Assembly: GCA_023362775.1 (NCBI GenBank)
Contig: JALMGJ010000002.1
Coordinates: forward strand, 73,695,414-73,759,413
Source of the DNA: Charina bottae
Taxonomy: Eukaryota; Chordata; Lepidosauria; Squamata; Charinaidae
DNA length: 64,000 nt
Direction: 5' to 3'
The translations under genes and the position numbers were made by a program. A model generated the notes under the pieces. It saw only the letters and a list, made by a program, of their open reading frames with translations, had not been told where the DNA came from and did no database searches. Of this stretch, positions 25,742-40,700 are shown one piece after another (position 1 is the stretch's first letter; every line of letters begins with the position of its first letter).

Positions 25742-28700
25742 CCAATCTTTATTAACCGAGTCCTTTATACATTACTGATTATATTATATTCCTATAATAT
25801 AGGAATATATTGCAATCCAACTACTGCCTTATATCATTGGCGATCACTCGTAGCCGAGTAAGATTGTCTTCCAAAGGTAAAATTTTAACAGTGGATCCGT
25901 AAGTGGCTATAAAGGCCAATTCTGGATCCGCACAACCTCCCACAATGAGGGCATAGGTTTCCGGGTGGGAGACGGTCATGATGAGGGTTTGCCTGACGTG
26001 CCTTCCTTTTAGCTCTTTTCTCCCTTTCGCCCTGTACTCGTGTTACTTCGAAGTCCATAGCGCCATTAATAAAGGCTGACCCCCAGTTCTCAATGCTGAT
26101 ATTACATTTTTTAAAATTAGCTTTGAGAGTATCATTGAATCTCTTTTCCAAAAGAGATGCCTTATATACTGTAACTGAGGGGAGAGAGTACAATTAGATG
26201 TCCTTTCCTAATCATCTGTAATAAATTGATAGCAGAAGACAAGGGTGCTTTCTTGATTATTTTGAATAATGAATCCTCAAAAGACTTGTAAATGGAACCT
26301 TTAAGACAATTAGAAAAAAATGCTGGAGTTTGGCAGCTTTGTGCCTTAATTGCAAAGTCAGGAAAGCACTATACAAGACTAGGCAGAAAAATCAAACCAA
26401 GAGACCAAAAGGAAGTTGGAAGAGACCAAAAGGAAGGTGGAGAGAACAAAGACAGAAAGAATAGTAACCTGGTGAATCATAAAAGAACAAGAGGTAACAT
26501 AAGACAAATGGGGCAGAAACACATTTTGTAGTGTGTTGAAGGCAAAACAAGCAGAAAAATAAAATGATGAAGTGTGATAAGTTGTGGAAATAATTCTGAT
26601 GACTTACAAATACTAATGTTCATTGTCAAATTAAATATAATCAGACCACCCAATAACTGAAACACCACAACATGATTTCCATATGTGATCACTTTTACAA
26701 ATCAACTTAGAATTTTAATCTGCTCAACAAAATTCATTTATCCAGGTCAAAGTCTACTGCAGAGTAGTTAAATCATATGATACATTTGTGTGATGCAAAT
26801 GCACATAAGATTTTAAAGTTTTAGTAGGCATTAAGCAGTTCTATCTGTATTTTTGCTGAATAATAAAAAGAAAAGTTAATAGCTACAAATGGATGACACA
26901 AAAGCCAATGCTTTTGTGCAGAACTTCATTTGAACTGTTCTAGAGTTTTTTGTGTAAGAGAGAGAGATCCCCCCCATTTACACTCCCCAAAGGTGTGGTC
27001 CTGCTCATTTTACAATGACAATTGCAATGGTCTGTGAAGCACATGCAGCAGGGCTGAAGAATGGATTCAATAAATGCAGAGATGACCACTAAGAGAGCCA
27101 TAATTACAGAAAGGACAGACGATAGTATGAGCAGGGGGAAAAAGAGAAACAAACTAGAGAAATCAGTAATTCAGATCAAGCTTACAGAATGGAAGGTAAA
27201 TACTGTGATTGGTAGTATCTATCAAAAATTTAGCTCTAGAACTTTTTGAATGAGGGTCTATGCAAATGTAGAACTCATATGTGATGCACAGAGACCATGA
27301 AAATATATTCGACATAAACAGAACTATTTCATGGTTTTATGGTAAATAGACTAAGAAAGGACAGGCTATATTTCGGGTTTAAGCCTAGCTATGGAAATAA
27401 ACTCTGGTCAAAAATGATGCTTATGCTCAATCATAAAGAACTTGAATATATTACTTTGTGACTCAGGTGAAACAATTCTCCCAATGAGAACCCTAAGGGG
27501 TTTTCTTTTAAATTTTGGGACAGTGCATTACTCTTTCAAGAATGGACCACCAAGGACCTCTGATATATACCAGAATCATAAAAAGGTGTTATTTTTCCCT
27601 ATTTTAACCAAAGGGTTAAATATAAGCTAACTTGTCTATTCTTTCATGTGAGTACTAAATGTGTAATATGCCTTTCCTGAATAACCAGCAAGTGACTGTG
27701 GTTGAAAACTGTCCCCATGTGCTTCTCAACTGGTTCCTTAGACTTATGAAATTATGTCGTTCTTACTAGCAACAAAGGTTCACAGTTCCTAGAGATAGGA
27801 AATGTTATTTATTTGTTTGTTTGTTTGTTTGTTTTATTTATTAAATTTCTCTGCCGCCCATCTCGTGTACGACGACTCTGGACGGCTTACAAAGAATAAA
27901 AATGGCAAGTCACTAAAAAACAATTCTGTATAACTATAAATATAAAAGCATATAAATACAAATACAAAATATGAAATATAAATTCCAGATGGGAAATAAG
28001 ATCTTATCCTGGCACCCTCACGGGGCCAACCACCCCCATGAATAGCCGTTGCCCCTCCCATCCCAGGCCAGATGGCATAACCATGTTTTTACTCCCTTTC
28101 AAAAGGCCGGGAGAGTGGGAGTGTGATGGAGATCGCGGGAGAGGAAGGAAGGGGCGCTTTCCAGGGTGAGAAGCGCTTTCACAGCCTGGAAGACCTTGGG
28201 CAGCCATCCAAGAGGATCAGGCCGGACCTGCCTTAGCCTGCTTGGGGTTTTTCCCAGTGAACTGTTCTCTGTGGCTTAGTTTGGCAAGATTCTGTGTAAG
28301 GTAGAGAATAAAGATCTAGAGCTTATCTCTGGGGCTCAGCGTTGTTCTTCGCCTAACCACAACCGGGGGCCTATCTTACCCCAGGGGTTAGCTTGTTCCA
28401 GAGGGCGGGTGCCACAGCAGAGAAGGCCCTCCTCCTGGGCCCTGCCAATTGGCAATCCCTCATGGACAGGGTCCGTAACATGCCCTCTCTAATTACCCTG
28501 GTTTTAATCTTAAATGTAAATGTACCATCGCACAGAACTAAATTTCTGGGAGAAAAAAATAACAGATATTTGCTTAGCCTAGTACATTTTTTCTTCCACA
28601 TGCTAATTTTAATTATCTTCTTATAATTATTATTTATTTATAATCAAATAGTCTCCAAAAGGGCTGTTATTATCTGGCAGCATCTAGAAATTAGGGCTAC

Positions 28701-31700
28701 GCAGAGCATTCCAAAGAGGTGCTTTGTAAAGTATATCAAGGAAACCCTGAAGGGTGAAATCAGCCATGTCCTTTGGAAGGCTCAAGCACTTGCTTTAAAG
28801 TGGTCCCCATGCTTCTATTGGGGCTGTCAGCCTTTAAAGGGAAGTCAACATGCACGCACACATACTGTATGCATGCAAACAGCTAGGGATAGCTGTCGAA
28901 GCAGCTACATCTTTGGAAGGCGTGTGCTCTGCTATAGTATTTTGAAAAGAGATGCCTTGCTTGCGCTAACATACTTTGTGAAGCACCTCTTTTAAATGTT
29001 TTACCCAATTCCATTTGAATCTTTTCAAGTTTCTGTGGCAGTAGACAATCTTGCTTCTCTAAGTTCTACGACTAAAACCTCTTCAGATGACTGAAAGTGT
29101 TCCATAGTTTTGCTATTGTACCTGCTTCCACTTCTAGAAAATTAACATTTTATATCTTTAGTTTGCACTAAGGCATTTGCTTACTTACACATCAGTTCTT
29201 GGAGCTACAAGGAAAGTATTATAAATTGTAATCTTCTCTACAGCTGTGATTTATTTTTTCCTCTATTTTCCTTCATCCATTTTTGCTTATTGTATATTAA
29301 CTAAAATATATTAAATGTATTGTATATAATAATTATAATACATATATAGGTCAATAACAGAAACTTTTAAAATTTCGTTATCTTTATTTTCTACTTTGGT
29401 TCAAGTAATATTAAAATATATCATAATCAACATTATCAATAATAATTGTTTAATATGTGTAAGAGGTTTGACTACTGACAATCTAGAATGACAGTGGGTT
29501 TTTTAGATTTTTTTTTTACCCCTTTCCCTCCCCCTGCTTTTTTTTTGGCCTCTAATGGTTATACTGATGTTTTTGCATACATACGATGGACCTGGCTTAC
29601 AACTTTTTTTCTTGTTCTCTGTTTCTAATATTAACTACTGTTTGTGGCAGTTTTTCTTATATTGTGAAGCATCAAGGAGTTTAGTTCTAAGTGTAGAAAA
29701 GTGAATTGTGAGTTTAAAATATATATTAGAGTCATATATTTCCAAAAGATAATCAATTTCTGCAGAAAGTTTTCATTTATGTAGTAGCAATCCTAAACTT
29801 ACAAATGGTATTAAAATTTTAATTAGTAGATTTTATAAGCAGATTCAGTATTAGATTGGGGGATTTAGCATTACTGAATCTATAAATGGTCCAACCAAAG
29901 ACTTGCCAGAACAAATCCCTAATCTTTTCAAGATTTATCATATAACAACTCATCCCCAGCTGTAACCTGTATCGGGATTACTGTGTGAAGGAGGGGAAAA
30001 ATAAATTTCTCACATGCACTGCCTTTCACTGGTATATTCAATAGTTAATATTGCGTATTTTACTCATATTGCAGATATTTCCACAGCACTACACAGCTAT
30101 TATAATTGCCCGCCTTTAAACATGTGAAGTAATACATTCTGTTAATTAAAGGGACCTGAGATTTTTGAACCAATGTAGTCTATTTTTAAAAAAGGTTCTG
30201 TTCGTCATTGCCTGTTTGCTCAACAAAATTATCGCTATTCCCATTCTAGTACTTTATATAGGACAGACTCTTTAGTGAATGTGATGAATGCTGTGTACTC
30301 ACTCTGACACTCTATGAACTGATGAATAAAAGTGCAGTCCCCTCCACTCTTTGAAAGAAAGTGCTCTAGTAAAGAAAGAAAAACCTTTAGGTTATATCTC
30401 CATCTTTGAGGGCTCAAGACAAAACATACAAGCCTCACAGACATGAGGAAAGGGGGAAGGGATTCCTCAAAAGGCACAAGCAAAAAATACCTTTGCAATA
30501 AGTACGAGTGGCTTATACCATGTATCAAAGGCATAACTGAACTGATTTGTAATCTGTTAATATCATCAGACTGCTTAAGCTTTATAATGTAATAAATATC
30601 TGCATTGGACAACTGTTCACTCATATAAGATCTGTCAACAGGGCACCTATTTCTGAGGCAAATATGATTATTTATTTTTCTTTTCTTTTCTGAATATGAA
30701 ACTTTATTATAAACATGGTCATTTCACATACTCAAACTGATAGAAAAAATCAGAGAGAGAGAAAAGCAAAATAATGAAAAGAAGTAAAAAAAAGTCAAAT
30801 ACTAAATAAATAAAAAAGAGGAATTTTAAATAGCTCACTTTACCCTTCCCTTCCATTATCTCTAGCCACTAATCACTACCTAAGTATTTGTCCGTTTCTT
30901 GAAATATTGGAAATTGTTGCTTATATTTATTTAAATAATTTCATCTATTATTTTTAATTCATCCCTTAAAACCATCTTTTTTTCTTGAAATCACATTCCA
31001 ATTGTCTGAACCTTCCTTGCTATGTGATGTATTGCATGTAAGGGAGGTATTCCTGCTTGAATTTAGTTAAACTTTGATTATGAATATATACAGTCAGTTC
31101 TGCCATCGCTGCATATTCTTCAGTGTTGGTCTCCCATTCTTGTATTGTCAGCAGTTTCACTTTTCCAATGTTTTGCCGAATTGGTTCTTGCTTCTGGCAG
31201 CATGTATCTCGGTAGATTGTGATACATTTTGTTTATGCTCTCTGCAATTATTTCTAATCAAAAGATTTGTGGTTTCAATTCAAATTTTATTTTTTTAAAT
31301 TTTCTGAATATTTTTGTGTATTCTCTTCTAATACTTTTGGTGGTGGTGGTGGTTTAACATAACCACCACATGCGGCAGAAGGTTCCTTCTTTATTGAGGC
31401 ATTTCCAGCATTCATTATTGTATGATTTGTCCATCCTGTTAATCATTTATGGGGTTATATACCATTGATAAAACATTTTATAGCAGTTTTCTCTCAAACT
31501 GTAGCTTGGAGTACATTTTATTGATTTTTTCCATAACTCTTCACATTTTTCCACTGTAATTCCTTCTTTGAAGTTTTGCATCCATTTAATCATCCAGCTT
31601 TTAATTTGTTCTGTGTCTGCATTATATTTCAATAACAATTTATAGTGTGTTCCAACACATGATCTTGTTTCTGTGTAAGCATTTTAAACTTATCTTTCTC

Positions 31701-34700
31701 AAGGTGCCTCCTCCTTTCTTGAGATAATTTTATATTCTTCTAGTAACTTCTAAGTAGATTAATCACAGTAAATTCTTACTTTTATTAATCAATTCCTGCC
31801 ATGTCTTTAATCTGTTTTCTGAATCTGGATATGCATATTGGCATATGTGACTAAATTTTTCTTACTGTATTATCCTTGAAATAAAAAGCAGTTGACAGTG
31901 ATGTTAACGGTGAAATTGCCAGACTTATCCTTATTCTCAGGAAGTTCCAAATTTTTAGCAGATGTATTCTCTTATACGTCCTATTTTTTTTCTTTTTTTG
32001 TGTCTTTATACTATGAATACCTGTAAGACCCATTAGCTCCTCCTAAAATTGATATTCTGCTATTTAGAGATTTTATCCGTTATCCATGATAAACAACTTG
32101 CTCAATAATATAGTTGAAGATTAGGAAAAGCACGTCCACCTGTCAGGGAGATAACGGGTGGGGGTGCAGGGGGTTCCCTCCAGGAAGGGAAGTGTGTGCG
32201 CAGTTCTGAAACCTTGGCTTTCCCTCCCAAACATCTCCGGAAAGCCCCGCCTTAAGATTCTGGAGTTTATCACTGGGCTTCTTCAAGCCGTTTCAGTTTA
32301 GCAGGATTTCTGTAAGTAGGAACGTAATAAACACTAGAGACTAGATTCCAAGCCTCGGCGTGTTATTTCTACACCTATACCAGGACATCACCTCTTCCTT
32401 TTGAATTTTATAAAATTTTGAATCTTACTCCATTTTATCCCCCCATAATGAATCTATTAATATATATTAATTGTTCTTTCCCTATCCTGCAATTTTTTTT
32501 CTTAAATTGAATTTATTTATTTTATTTATTTGTCATATTTATATCCCGCCCATCTCCCCCACAAGGGGGGACCCTGGGTGGTTCACAGCAAAAGTTTAAA
32601 ATCAATAAAAAACCATAAATACCAATAAAAATCAATTAAAATATCTAATACAATTTGATCCAAGCAATGGTAGATCTTACTATCCCATAGGTCGGAGAGG
32701 CTGGTCAAGGTAGATCTAAGAGACCAGCCAACCCCAAGACTGGCTGTTCCCCTCCCCTCCCCAAGCATGGTGGCAAAACCAGGTCTTTAGGTTTTTTCTA
32801 AAGTCCAGGAGAGAGGGGGCCGATCTTATTTCAGGGGGAAGGATATTCCAGAGGGCGGGGGCTACTGCAGAGAAGGCACGCCTCCTGGACCCCATCAGAT
32901 GGAACTCTCTTACAGATGGGGCTCATAGCATGCCCTCTCTGCAGGACCAGGTGGGACGGGTTGATGTGACAGGGATGAGACGGTCCCTCAGGTAACCTGG
33001 ACCCATGCCATGTAGGGCTTTAAAGGTGATAACCAACACCTTGAATTGAATCCAGAAGCAGACTGGAACCCAATGCAGCTCGCGGAGCAAAGGTGTTATA
33101 TGTGCTGATCTTGAGGCACCTAAAATCGCCTGCGCGGCTGCATTCTGAACCAGCTGAAGCTTCCAGACATTCTTCAAGGGTAGCCCTTTGAATTTGGTGC
33201 CATTTGAAATAAAAAGTTCATTTTAGACAACATATCCTAGCCAAGAACATGTTAAATTTTCCCACCTTTCAAGATCTTATTTCTTTCCATAATTTGTTAT
33301 AATTGTTATAATTGTTTTGAAATATATCTTTATTACATCCTATCAAATAAAGTCCAAAGTATTTCACTGGATGCTTATCTCACAGCCAGTCTCTTTTTTT
33401 ACCAAGTCATCTTCTTCCGAAGTTAGGTACCTTGTTATCTTTGTTTTCTTTTCAGTGACTTTTAACCAGAAAAGCAGCCAATTTTTTTAATTATTTTGAT
33501 CAACTAACTTATTATGCAACAGTTGCATAATTGTTAATACTACATCATCTGCATAGCATTTCATTTTGTATTCCTCTCCTTGAATTTTGATCCGTTATTT
33601 GCTTGTCTTTTCAGATCTTGTCCACCAGAGTACTTGCAATTCATAAAGGCGAGAGCAGACATCCTTGCTTTATGCCTTTACTTCTTAAGAAGCTTTCAGA
33701 GAGTGTTCCTTTCACTGTGATCTTTAGTGTTTGCCATTGATATATGCTCTACCCAAGTTTTTTTTTGGGGGGGGGGATGTTACTTTTATTTAAAACAAAG
33801 GTGTATTTTTGAAAAGGTAATATCTATAAATGGACAGATAATTACTGAAGTTATAAATCAATGCTCAATATAACATTAGTAAAGGATAAACCATACCAAG
33901 CAAAGTTCATTGAGTTGTTTTCATGTTATAAAAAAGTATAAATTTCTGAGCTTAATGCCAAAATCTCCACTATATTGCTATTTATAAATGTAAAGAAAGG
34001 AATAAAAAGAAAACACTCTTAAATAGACAAATATTTAATAACTGACTTCCCCCTTCTTTGTACCCTAACCAACTTGCATTACCTAATTGCATAAACTTTA
34101 GAAACCAAATATATGTAATATATGTAATATACATGGAAGCCATTCTGCCTTAAATTTAGTTAAACTTGTTATGTATATATACTGTTAGTTTCACCATTGT
34201 TGCATATTCTCCAAGTTTAAGTTCCCAATCAGATATCATTGGTACCATGTCTTTTTTCAATGTTGTACAAAGTTCGTCCTCGCAGCCATAAGCATGTATC
34301 TTAATAAATTATGGTATTTTTACCGTTATGTTCTGGAATTATACCTAATAAAAAAATTGTGGTTTCATTTCAAATTTGATCCCTAAGATTTTCTGAATGG
34401 TGTTGTGTATATCTTTCCAATACTTTTGAGGTTTTTTGCATGACTACCACATATGGAAGAATGTTTCTTCTATCTCATGGCATATTAGTACATGATTTGT
34501 CTATGTTGGCAATTACTGACTGAGTTATATACCATCTGTAAAACATTTTATACCAGATCTCTTTCAAACCGTAGCTTGGGGTAAATTTTATACATTTGTT
34601 CCACAGTTATCATTGTTGTATTTGGACTGTTTCTTTGAAGTTTCGCATCCAATTTATCATACATGTTCAACTTATTTCACAGCAAGTTGGGATTCTTTGG

Positions 34701-37700
34701 GGAAAAATGGAGGGGTACCAATACTTTTGGCAGCGCCTGTATAATGGTTTGTTCCCTTTTTCAATCACTGTTATTGTCCTTTCTTTCTTTTCTAATGCAA
34801 TGCACCAAAAGACCCCCTGGTTTGTTGCTTTCTCAAAATGATTTTGTTTGGCATACTTCTTTTGGAGTTCTTCCATTTCTAATAAGTCCATTTGTTGTTT
34901 GACTTTATTTAGCACTCTCAGTACCTGTCAGTTTGGACAGGTTTATTTTTCCTTCCAATTGTAATTTCTGTCTATTATATTCTTTTTCCTGGTTTACTGC
35001 AAATCTTACAAAGATTCCTCTCATGTAAGCTTTATTTGTCTCCCATATAGTTACCTTTGACATCCTGGAGTTGTATTTATTTTGAAATAACGTTTTTGTT
35101 CAACATACTATTGCAATATGCTTTCTTGGAGTAACAACGTATCATTCATCCTCCATTTGAAAGGCAATTTTTCTCCTTGGAACCATGTATTGAAATTGGA
35201 TTGTGATCCACATGTTATTGGGAGGACCTTCACTTCCTCAACAGACTGTGTAAAAACCTTGGAATTGGGTATTTATTGAGACTTTTTGTTATCCCTGATT
35301 AAGTAGTAAGTCTAAATCTCCTTCATATTACTTGATATTAATTAACCAGAATTCTTTTTATGAATGAAATCAGTCATGGCTGATACTTAAGAAGTGTAAT
35401 TAAATGAGTATTTTCAATCCTCCAGATTGATCTTTAATGTAACTCACTAATGTCTAACAGAATTTAATGTTTTTATTGGTTACATTTGTATTCCACTGCT
35501 TTTTTCAAATAGCTATTCACAATAGTCCTGTGAAGTACATTTGGTCAAAAAAGGGTGATTTGTCAAGTGCTAACCAACTACAGGCTAGTATCTCATATCC
35601 AAATCCAGTACTTGTCATTTTACACCAACTGGTACTAATTTGGGTTTTCAAGTATAAATGTATGATTATATTACACATTTTAACATGTCTACCCATAACA
35701 AGTATGATCAGTCACAGATTTTTCATTTACAGAGAGATAAATCTGTACGTTTCAGTTTACCTCACTTTCTCATGTTTCTAATTGCAACTTTAAACCATCA
35801 TATTTCTGCATAAGTTACACAGTCAGTTGTGTTCATCAGTATATGTTCGTGTCAAGAGCCAGTTTGGTATAGTGGTTAAAGGCACTAGAATAGAAGCCAG
35901 GAGACTGCGAGTTCTAGTCCTGCCTTAGGCCTGGAAACAGCTGAATGCCTTTGGGAAGTCACTTTCTATCAGCCCTAGGAAGAAGGCAATAGCAAGCTAC
36001 TTCTGAAAATGTTGCCAAGAAAATTGCACAGACTTGTCCTTGTACTGATTCAAAGTCAAATTATATTATACACGTTCATGTACATTTCCCCTCACATAAA
36101 CATTTTTTTTCAAATAGTTTACTATAATGCTGAGCCCTAATTTTAGTGCTGAAGGCTGGCCTGTTTTCCTGTAATAGGGAACAGCAGTGCCCTGACATTC
36201 TTGCAAAGCAAATGCAAGGCCTAATAGCAGGTGGTGATGCGGAAAGGGCAGAACAGAGAATGGAGTGCCTGGAGCAGAATCCAAAAGAAATCAGATGAGG
36301 AGTACATTCTTAAAATTATATAACATAGAATCAAAATACTGGGAGTTCTGAGGCAACACCAGGGCAGAATGTGGCCTGCTTCTTTAAAAATAAGAACACT
36401 ACAAGGATTGGCAGCTGTAACATCTACAGAAGAAGATGGGATTGGCTTATACAGCTGGGGCTGTGCTCTTAAAATAATTAAGATCCCATTTGTGGTATTA
36501 CTTGGAATCTGCTAAAAGGTATAAAATCCAAGGTAATGAAAATGAAGAGAATATGATAAAGATCAAAAGATTTTATTAAGAAAACTGGGTGTGTCAGAGC
36601 AAGGGAAATTTGTAAGGCAGAAGATATTTTGGTGAGTTTCATAGAGAGAAACCTGGAAGGCAACATGCAAATAAAATGCTGAGAAAAGTTATGAACAATG
36701 AAAGAACAGTAGACAAAGGGATGCCAATAGGATGTAGCTAACAGAAAAAGAGGAACTGCCTGATAATATTTAAAGAGAAAGAGGAGAATAATTTGTCAAG
36801 TTTTGAATGGAGTAAAATAATCTGAGAAATGTAAGATGTGAAAGTTCCTTTCATTCAGCAAAACAAGTGAATATATCTGCTAATAAACAAGAATGTAAAA
36901 AGAATTCAGTATGAAAGCAAACATTAAATCCTATTAACTTTAAAGATATTTCACTTTAGAAAGTAAATTGACTGTCAAGCTATATATATGATACATAATA
37001 GTATTTGTGTGTTATTATTGGTTAACTACATAGCCTACCCTCTTACGTTTCTGCTTTTTGAACAATCAAGAAACTATGTAAAATAAATCACCAAGAAAAA
37101 ACTAGTTAATAAAAGCCACTATTTGCCAGTTTTCAGTAACATGTATCTCTACTTTGGCCTGGTCTGGATGTAAAAGGATCCAGATTTCAGAGAGTAACTG
37201 ACAGAATTGCACCCTTCCATTTTTATTAATATTTGATTTATATCCTAACTTTTTACCCAGAGGGCACTCTAGCAGTTTTCATGCAAATTCCAATTGTTCT
37301 CTCCTAAGTACAATATTATATGTTTGCAATGCATTACAAATCCTGGCTAAAATGAACCCAGATGTACCCTTAAACTGAATGTAGATATGGTTTTAATCAA
37401 GTCCTTTAAGTATGTAAAAGGAAGAGCTAAGGTTCATTTTAGCTAAGATTAAAAGTTACACAATGCCAAACATCTTGAGGAAGCATAGAGAACCTCGACT
37501 CTGGCATCTTTATTCCTTTGTATCCATACTATCACCACAGCTGATTGTAAGTAAGTCTTTCTGCATTAGGTGTGGAAGCATGGCAATAAATATTATGCAT
37601 CAAGCCCCAGATATCTAAAAGCTTCAGTGGAATTTGGTAAGAGTAACAAATTTTAGCAGAAAATGTTAAAAAATAAACTGCAAATAAAATGTCTGCCCTA

Positions 37701-40700
37701 ATCCAGAAAGACAATATAGGAAGAAGTTATGCTAAAAAACACAGGGGCTTGAGATTTGATGAACAATACACATTCTCCACATTGTAAATAGCAATACTAC
37801 TATTAACAGCCAAATAAAAGATGCAATCTCATACACTCATGCCTGGGAGGAAGTCCAAGTGAATTCAGTGAGGTTTACTTCTAAGTAGCTTTATATAAGA
37901 CTACATTGTAAATTAAAAACCCTTACTACAACATGCTTTTAATATAGATACACAATCCTACCATTAAAATTTTCTTTGCTGGTATTTAAAGATGCAGGAT
38001 CAGTCCCACAGCAGAATATTTAGACAAAGTCCATTTGATTTTACTTTAAAGTACTATACTTCAATATTTTTAAATATTTAAAAATATAATAAAAATGGCC
38101 ATGCTTAATATTTTGTTTTAATATTTAGCAAAAATATTTAATATTGTATTTGCATTTGATTATTTTTATTACGGATAAAACTGGCCCATAACCTAAAAAT
38201 GCTCAAGCCACTGTAAGAAAAAAAAACCATTCAGAATACCCTACCTTTTTCTGTGCTTCCATTAATTTTAGGAACGAAGTCATCAACTTGTATGCCTAGA
38301 ATTAACAAATTGTATTAATTCTAAATATTCAGAATGCAAAATGAGAAAGACGGTTGCACACTTATGCCTATGTGGATGAATTACACTATTGAAAATATAG
38401 CCTTCCTCTAGTGGTTCTTAAACTGTTTGACTCAATTACCCCTTTTCCTGGTCTCAAATAATGTCATTATTCCCACAAAAAAACACAGACTCTGTTGTTT
38501 TACACAAGTGTCTTGGCAGCAACAGTCCCAAACTAGATCCTCAGCAGATAAACAAGCAATTACAAATTGCTACACTACCCCAAGAACATGACAAATTACC
38601 TCCTTGGGGATAATAACACCCAATTTAAGAACTACTGCTCCAGACTGGTTGTATTATTTTAGCTACCATAAAGTGAGTAAAAATCTAATTTTACTTTTTT
38701 AAGCAAGATTTTGTCAACAACTTCATGGTACCATTCAAAAATATTCTATTCTTTAATACATGTGAAGTTTCAAGGGCTAACACTTAGAAAAAATTATAAG
38801 CAGGGCCCTCTACTGTTTTGTTGTTGTTGTAAGTTATTTATCAATGCTCCAGAAATGAAGGCCTAAAGAACCAGAGGCATTTTTTTAATATTCCCACTGC
38901 TGAAGAATCATAACACTATGTAATTGTTCTATAAAATTCTTTGATTAAGCAAAGTACTTTAAGGTCATACCTACCTAAACTGTTGTGTTCTTTAAGAGCT
39001 TTCTCCTGAAGATGTTCTAACCGGACTGAAAACAGAATTCCAAAATATACTGTATATATATTTCACAATTTAAAGGAAAAACATGTAACATCAATATGTT
39101 TGGACTACTGGACTAACCTTGTAAAGCAGTTAGCCGTTCATTGGTGAAGTCATTATCTGCTTGCAAAGCCTCTATTTTTGCTTGAAGTTCTTGCTCTCTT
39201 TCTTCCATCTCTTCAATTTTATGTTGCAATTCCTTTTTTTCAGACTGCCCTTTTTGCTGGATTTCTTCTTGTCTACCTTCAGCTGCCTATTCAAAGCAAG
39301 AGAAAGCAACCATCTATTAATAAAAGCTTTTATGAAACCATCTAATACTCTTTTCATTTTCTACTAGCTGAAAGCAAAAGTGAAATGGTGGTTCTATAAA
39401 GTACAGTATATGGTGCTATATTATAAAACAATACCAATCTCACTTTATTTATTTCAATCAAAGATCAAATACCCTTCTCCATGTGTCAGGACACTTCCAT
39501 GTGGCACTGTCTATATTCCCCCAATCTCTAAATCATTTTGAAGCCAGTTGTGCATCCTCATCATTACAGCCTCAAAACACAGGCAGGGAACACAGTAAGT
39601 CAATTAGTGTCCTCTCTCCAGCTAACCAATAGGAAAGTATAAAAAGAAAAAAATCATTCAGTTAATTTCCTCACTCAATCTTGTAATTCCAGGAGCAAAC
39701 ACACACCCAAACGTACAACAAAACAAAAACAAAGAAAAAATTACATCTTATACCATAAAAAGGAAATAAAATAATTTGCTAGCCATATTCCCAGAATATA
39801 TTCTTCATGTTATAAAAATATCTGAGAAATTGATATAAAAGGGTAGCTGCAGAGTTGCCAAGCCATGCTTCCTCTGTTGCAGTTAAACACACCATGTTAA
39901 TTATAATGTCATCATGCTAGCAGTTTTGCAAGGAAGTGACATTCCCACATGGGTTTTACTATAGTTGCAAGTTACATCAGTGGCTGCAGAGATACGTAAG
40001 ACCTAGTGTTAGCAGACAGACATCAGGAACAGAATGCTGAAGTCTGCCTATGAGCATTGTGGAGGAAGAGACTGTCTTGAAGTGACAAGAATCCTCTAGC
40101 ATTACATTACACTACATACAAAGGGGAAAGAAAAGAAAATGCAGTGTCCGGTTTTGCAGTGTCACTCCAAACACAAACAAAAGTTTTGCATACTGTTGCA
40201 CTGTCAAAGAAAAGGATAAAATAGACAAAACTCTTGTAAACTGTACTCCTCCTCCTCCTTTCATTTGGGTTATTGTGTGTACAATAATAGTCGCAAGGAT
40301 CTGCAGTCAAAAAGCTCAAATAAGTCTGGCTGCATTTTGAAGTGGAATGTGGTATGCATTTGTCTGCTTATATGAAAAGGAAAAAATATTCTGAGTCATC
40401 TCTGTGAAGGTGATCTGTGGAGCTGTCCAGTCATCATTTCCCTTAAAGCAGGGATCGGCAACCTTTTTGGCACCAGGGACCACTTCCGCCGGAAATCTTT
40501 TTCCAAGGGCCGGAGGGCGGGATTTGTGGGCGGCACCCAATCGGATGGATGGGGGGGGGGGTGTTTCAGGCCTGCCGCTCCGTGCATTTTTTCCTGGCAC
40601 CGAGGGCATTTTTTGGGTCCCCGGAGCCTGCCCTTTCAAAGCGGAGGCACGCCGGAGCTACCCAGTATGGGCCGAAAAAACCGCAGGGAGCAAAAGTGGG

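Noticed and set aside
30235..30624. 129-codon minus frame as an independent gene
   Set aside because: Only 30303-30365 is coding (SLMAP exon 12); the rest is intron read through both splice sites.
34596..34915. Overlapping frames of about 80 codons on both strands
   Set aside because: They fall in an L1 ORF2/3' UTR fragment with many stops nearby.
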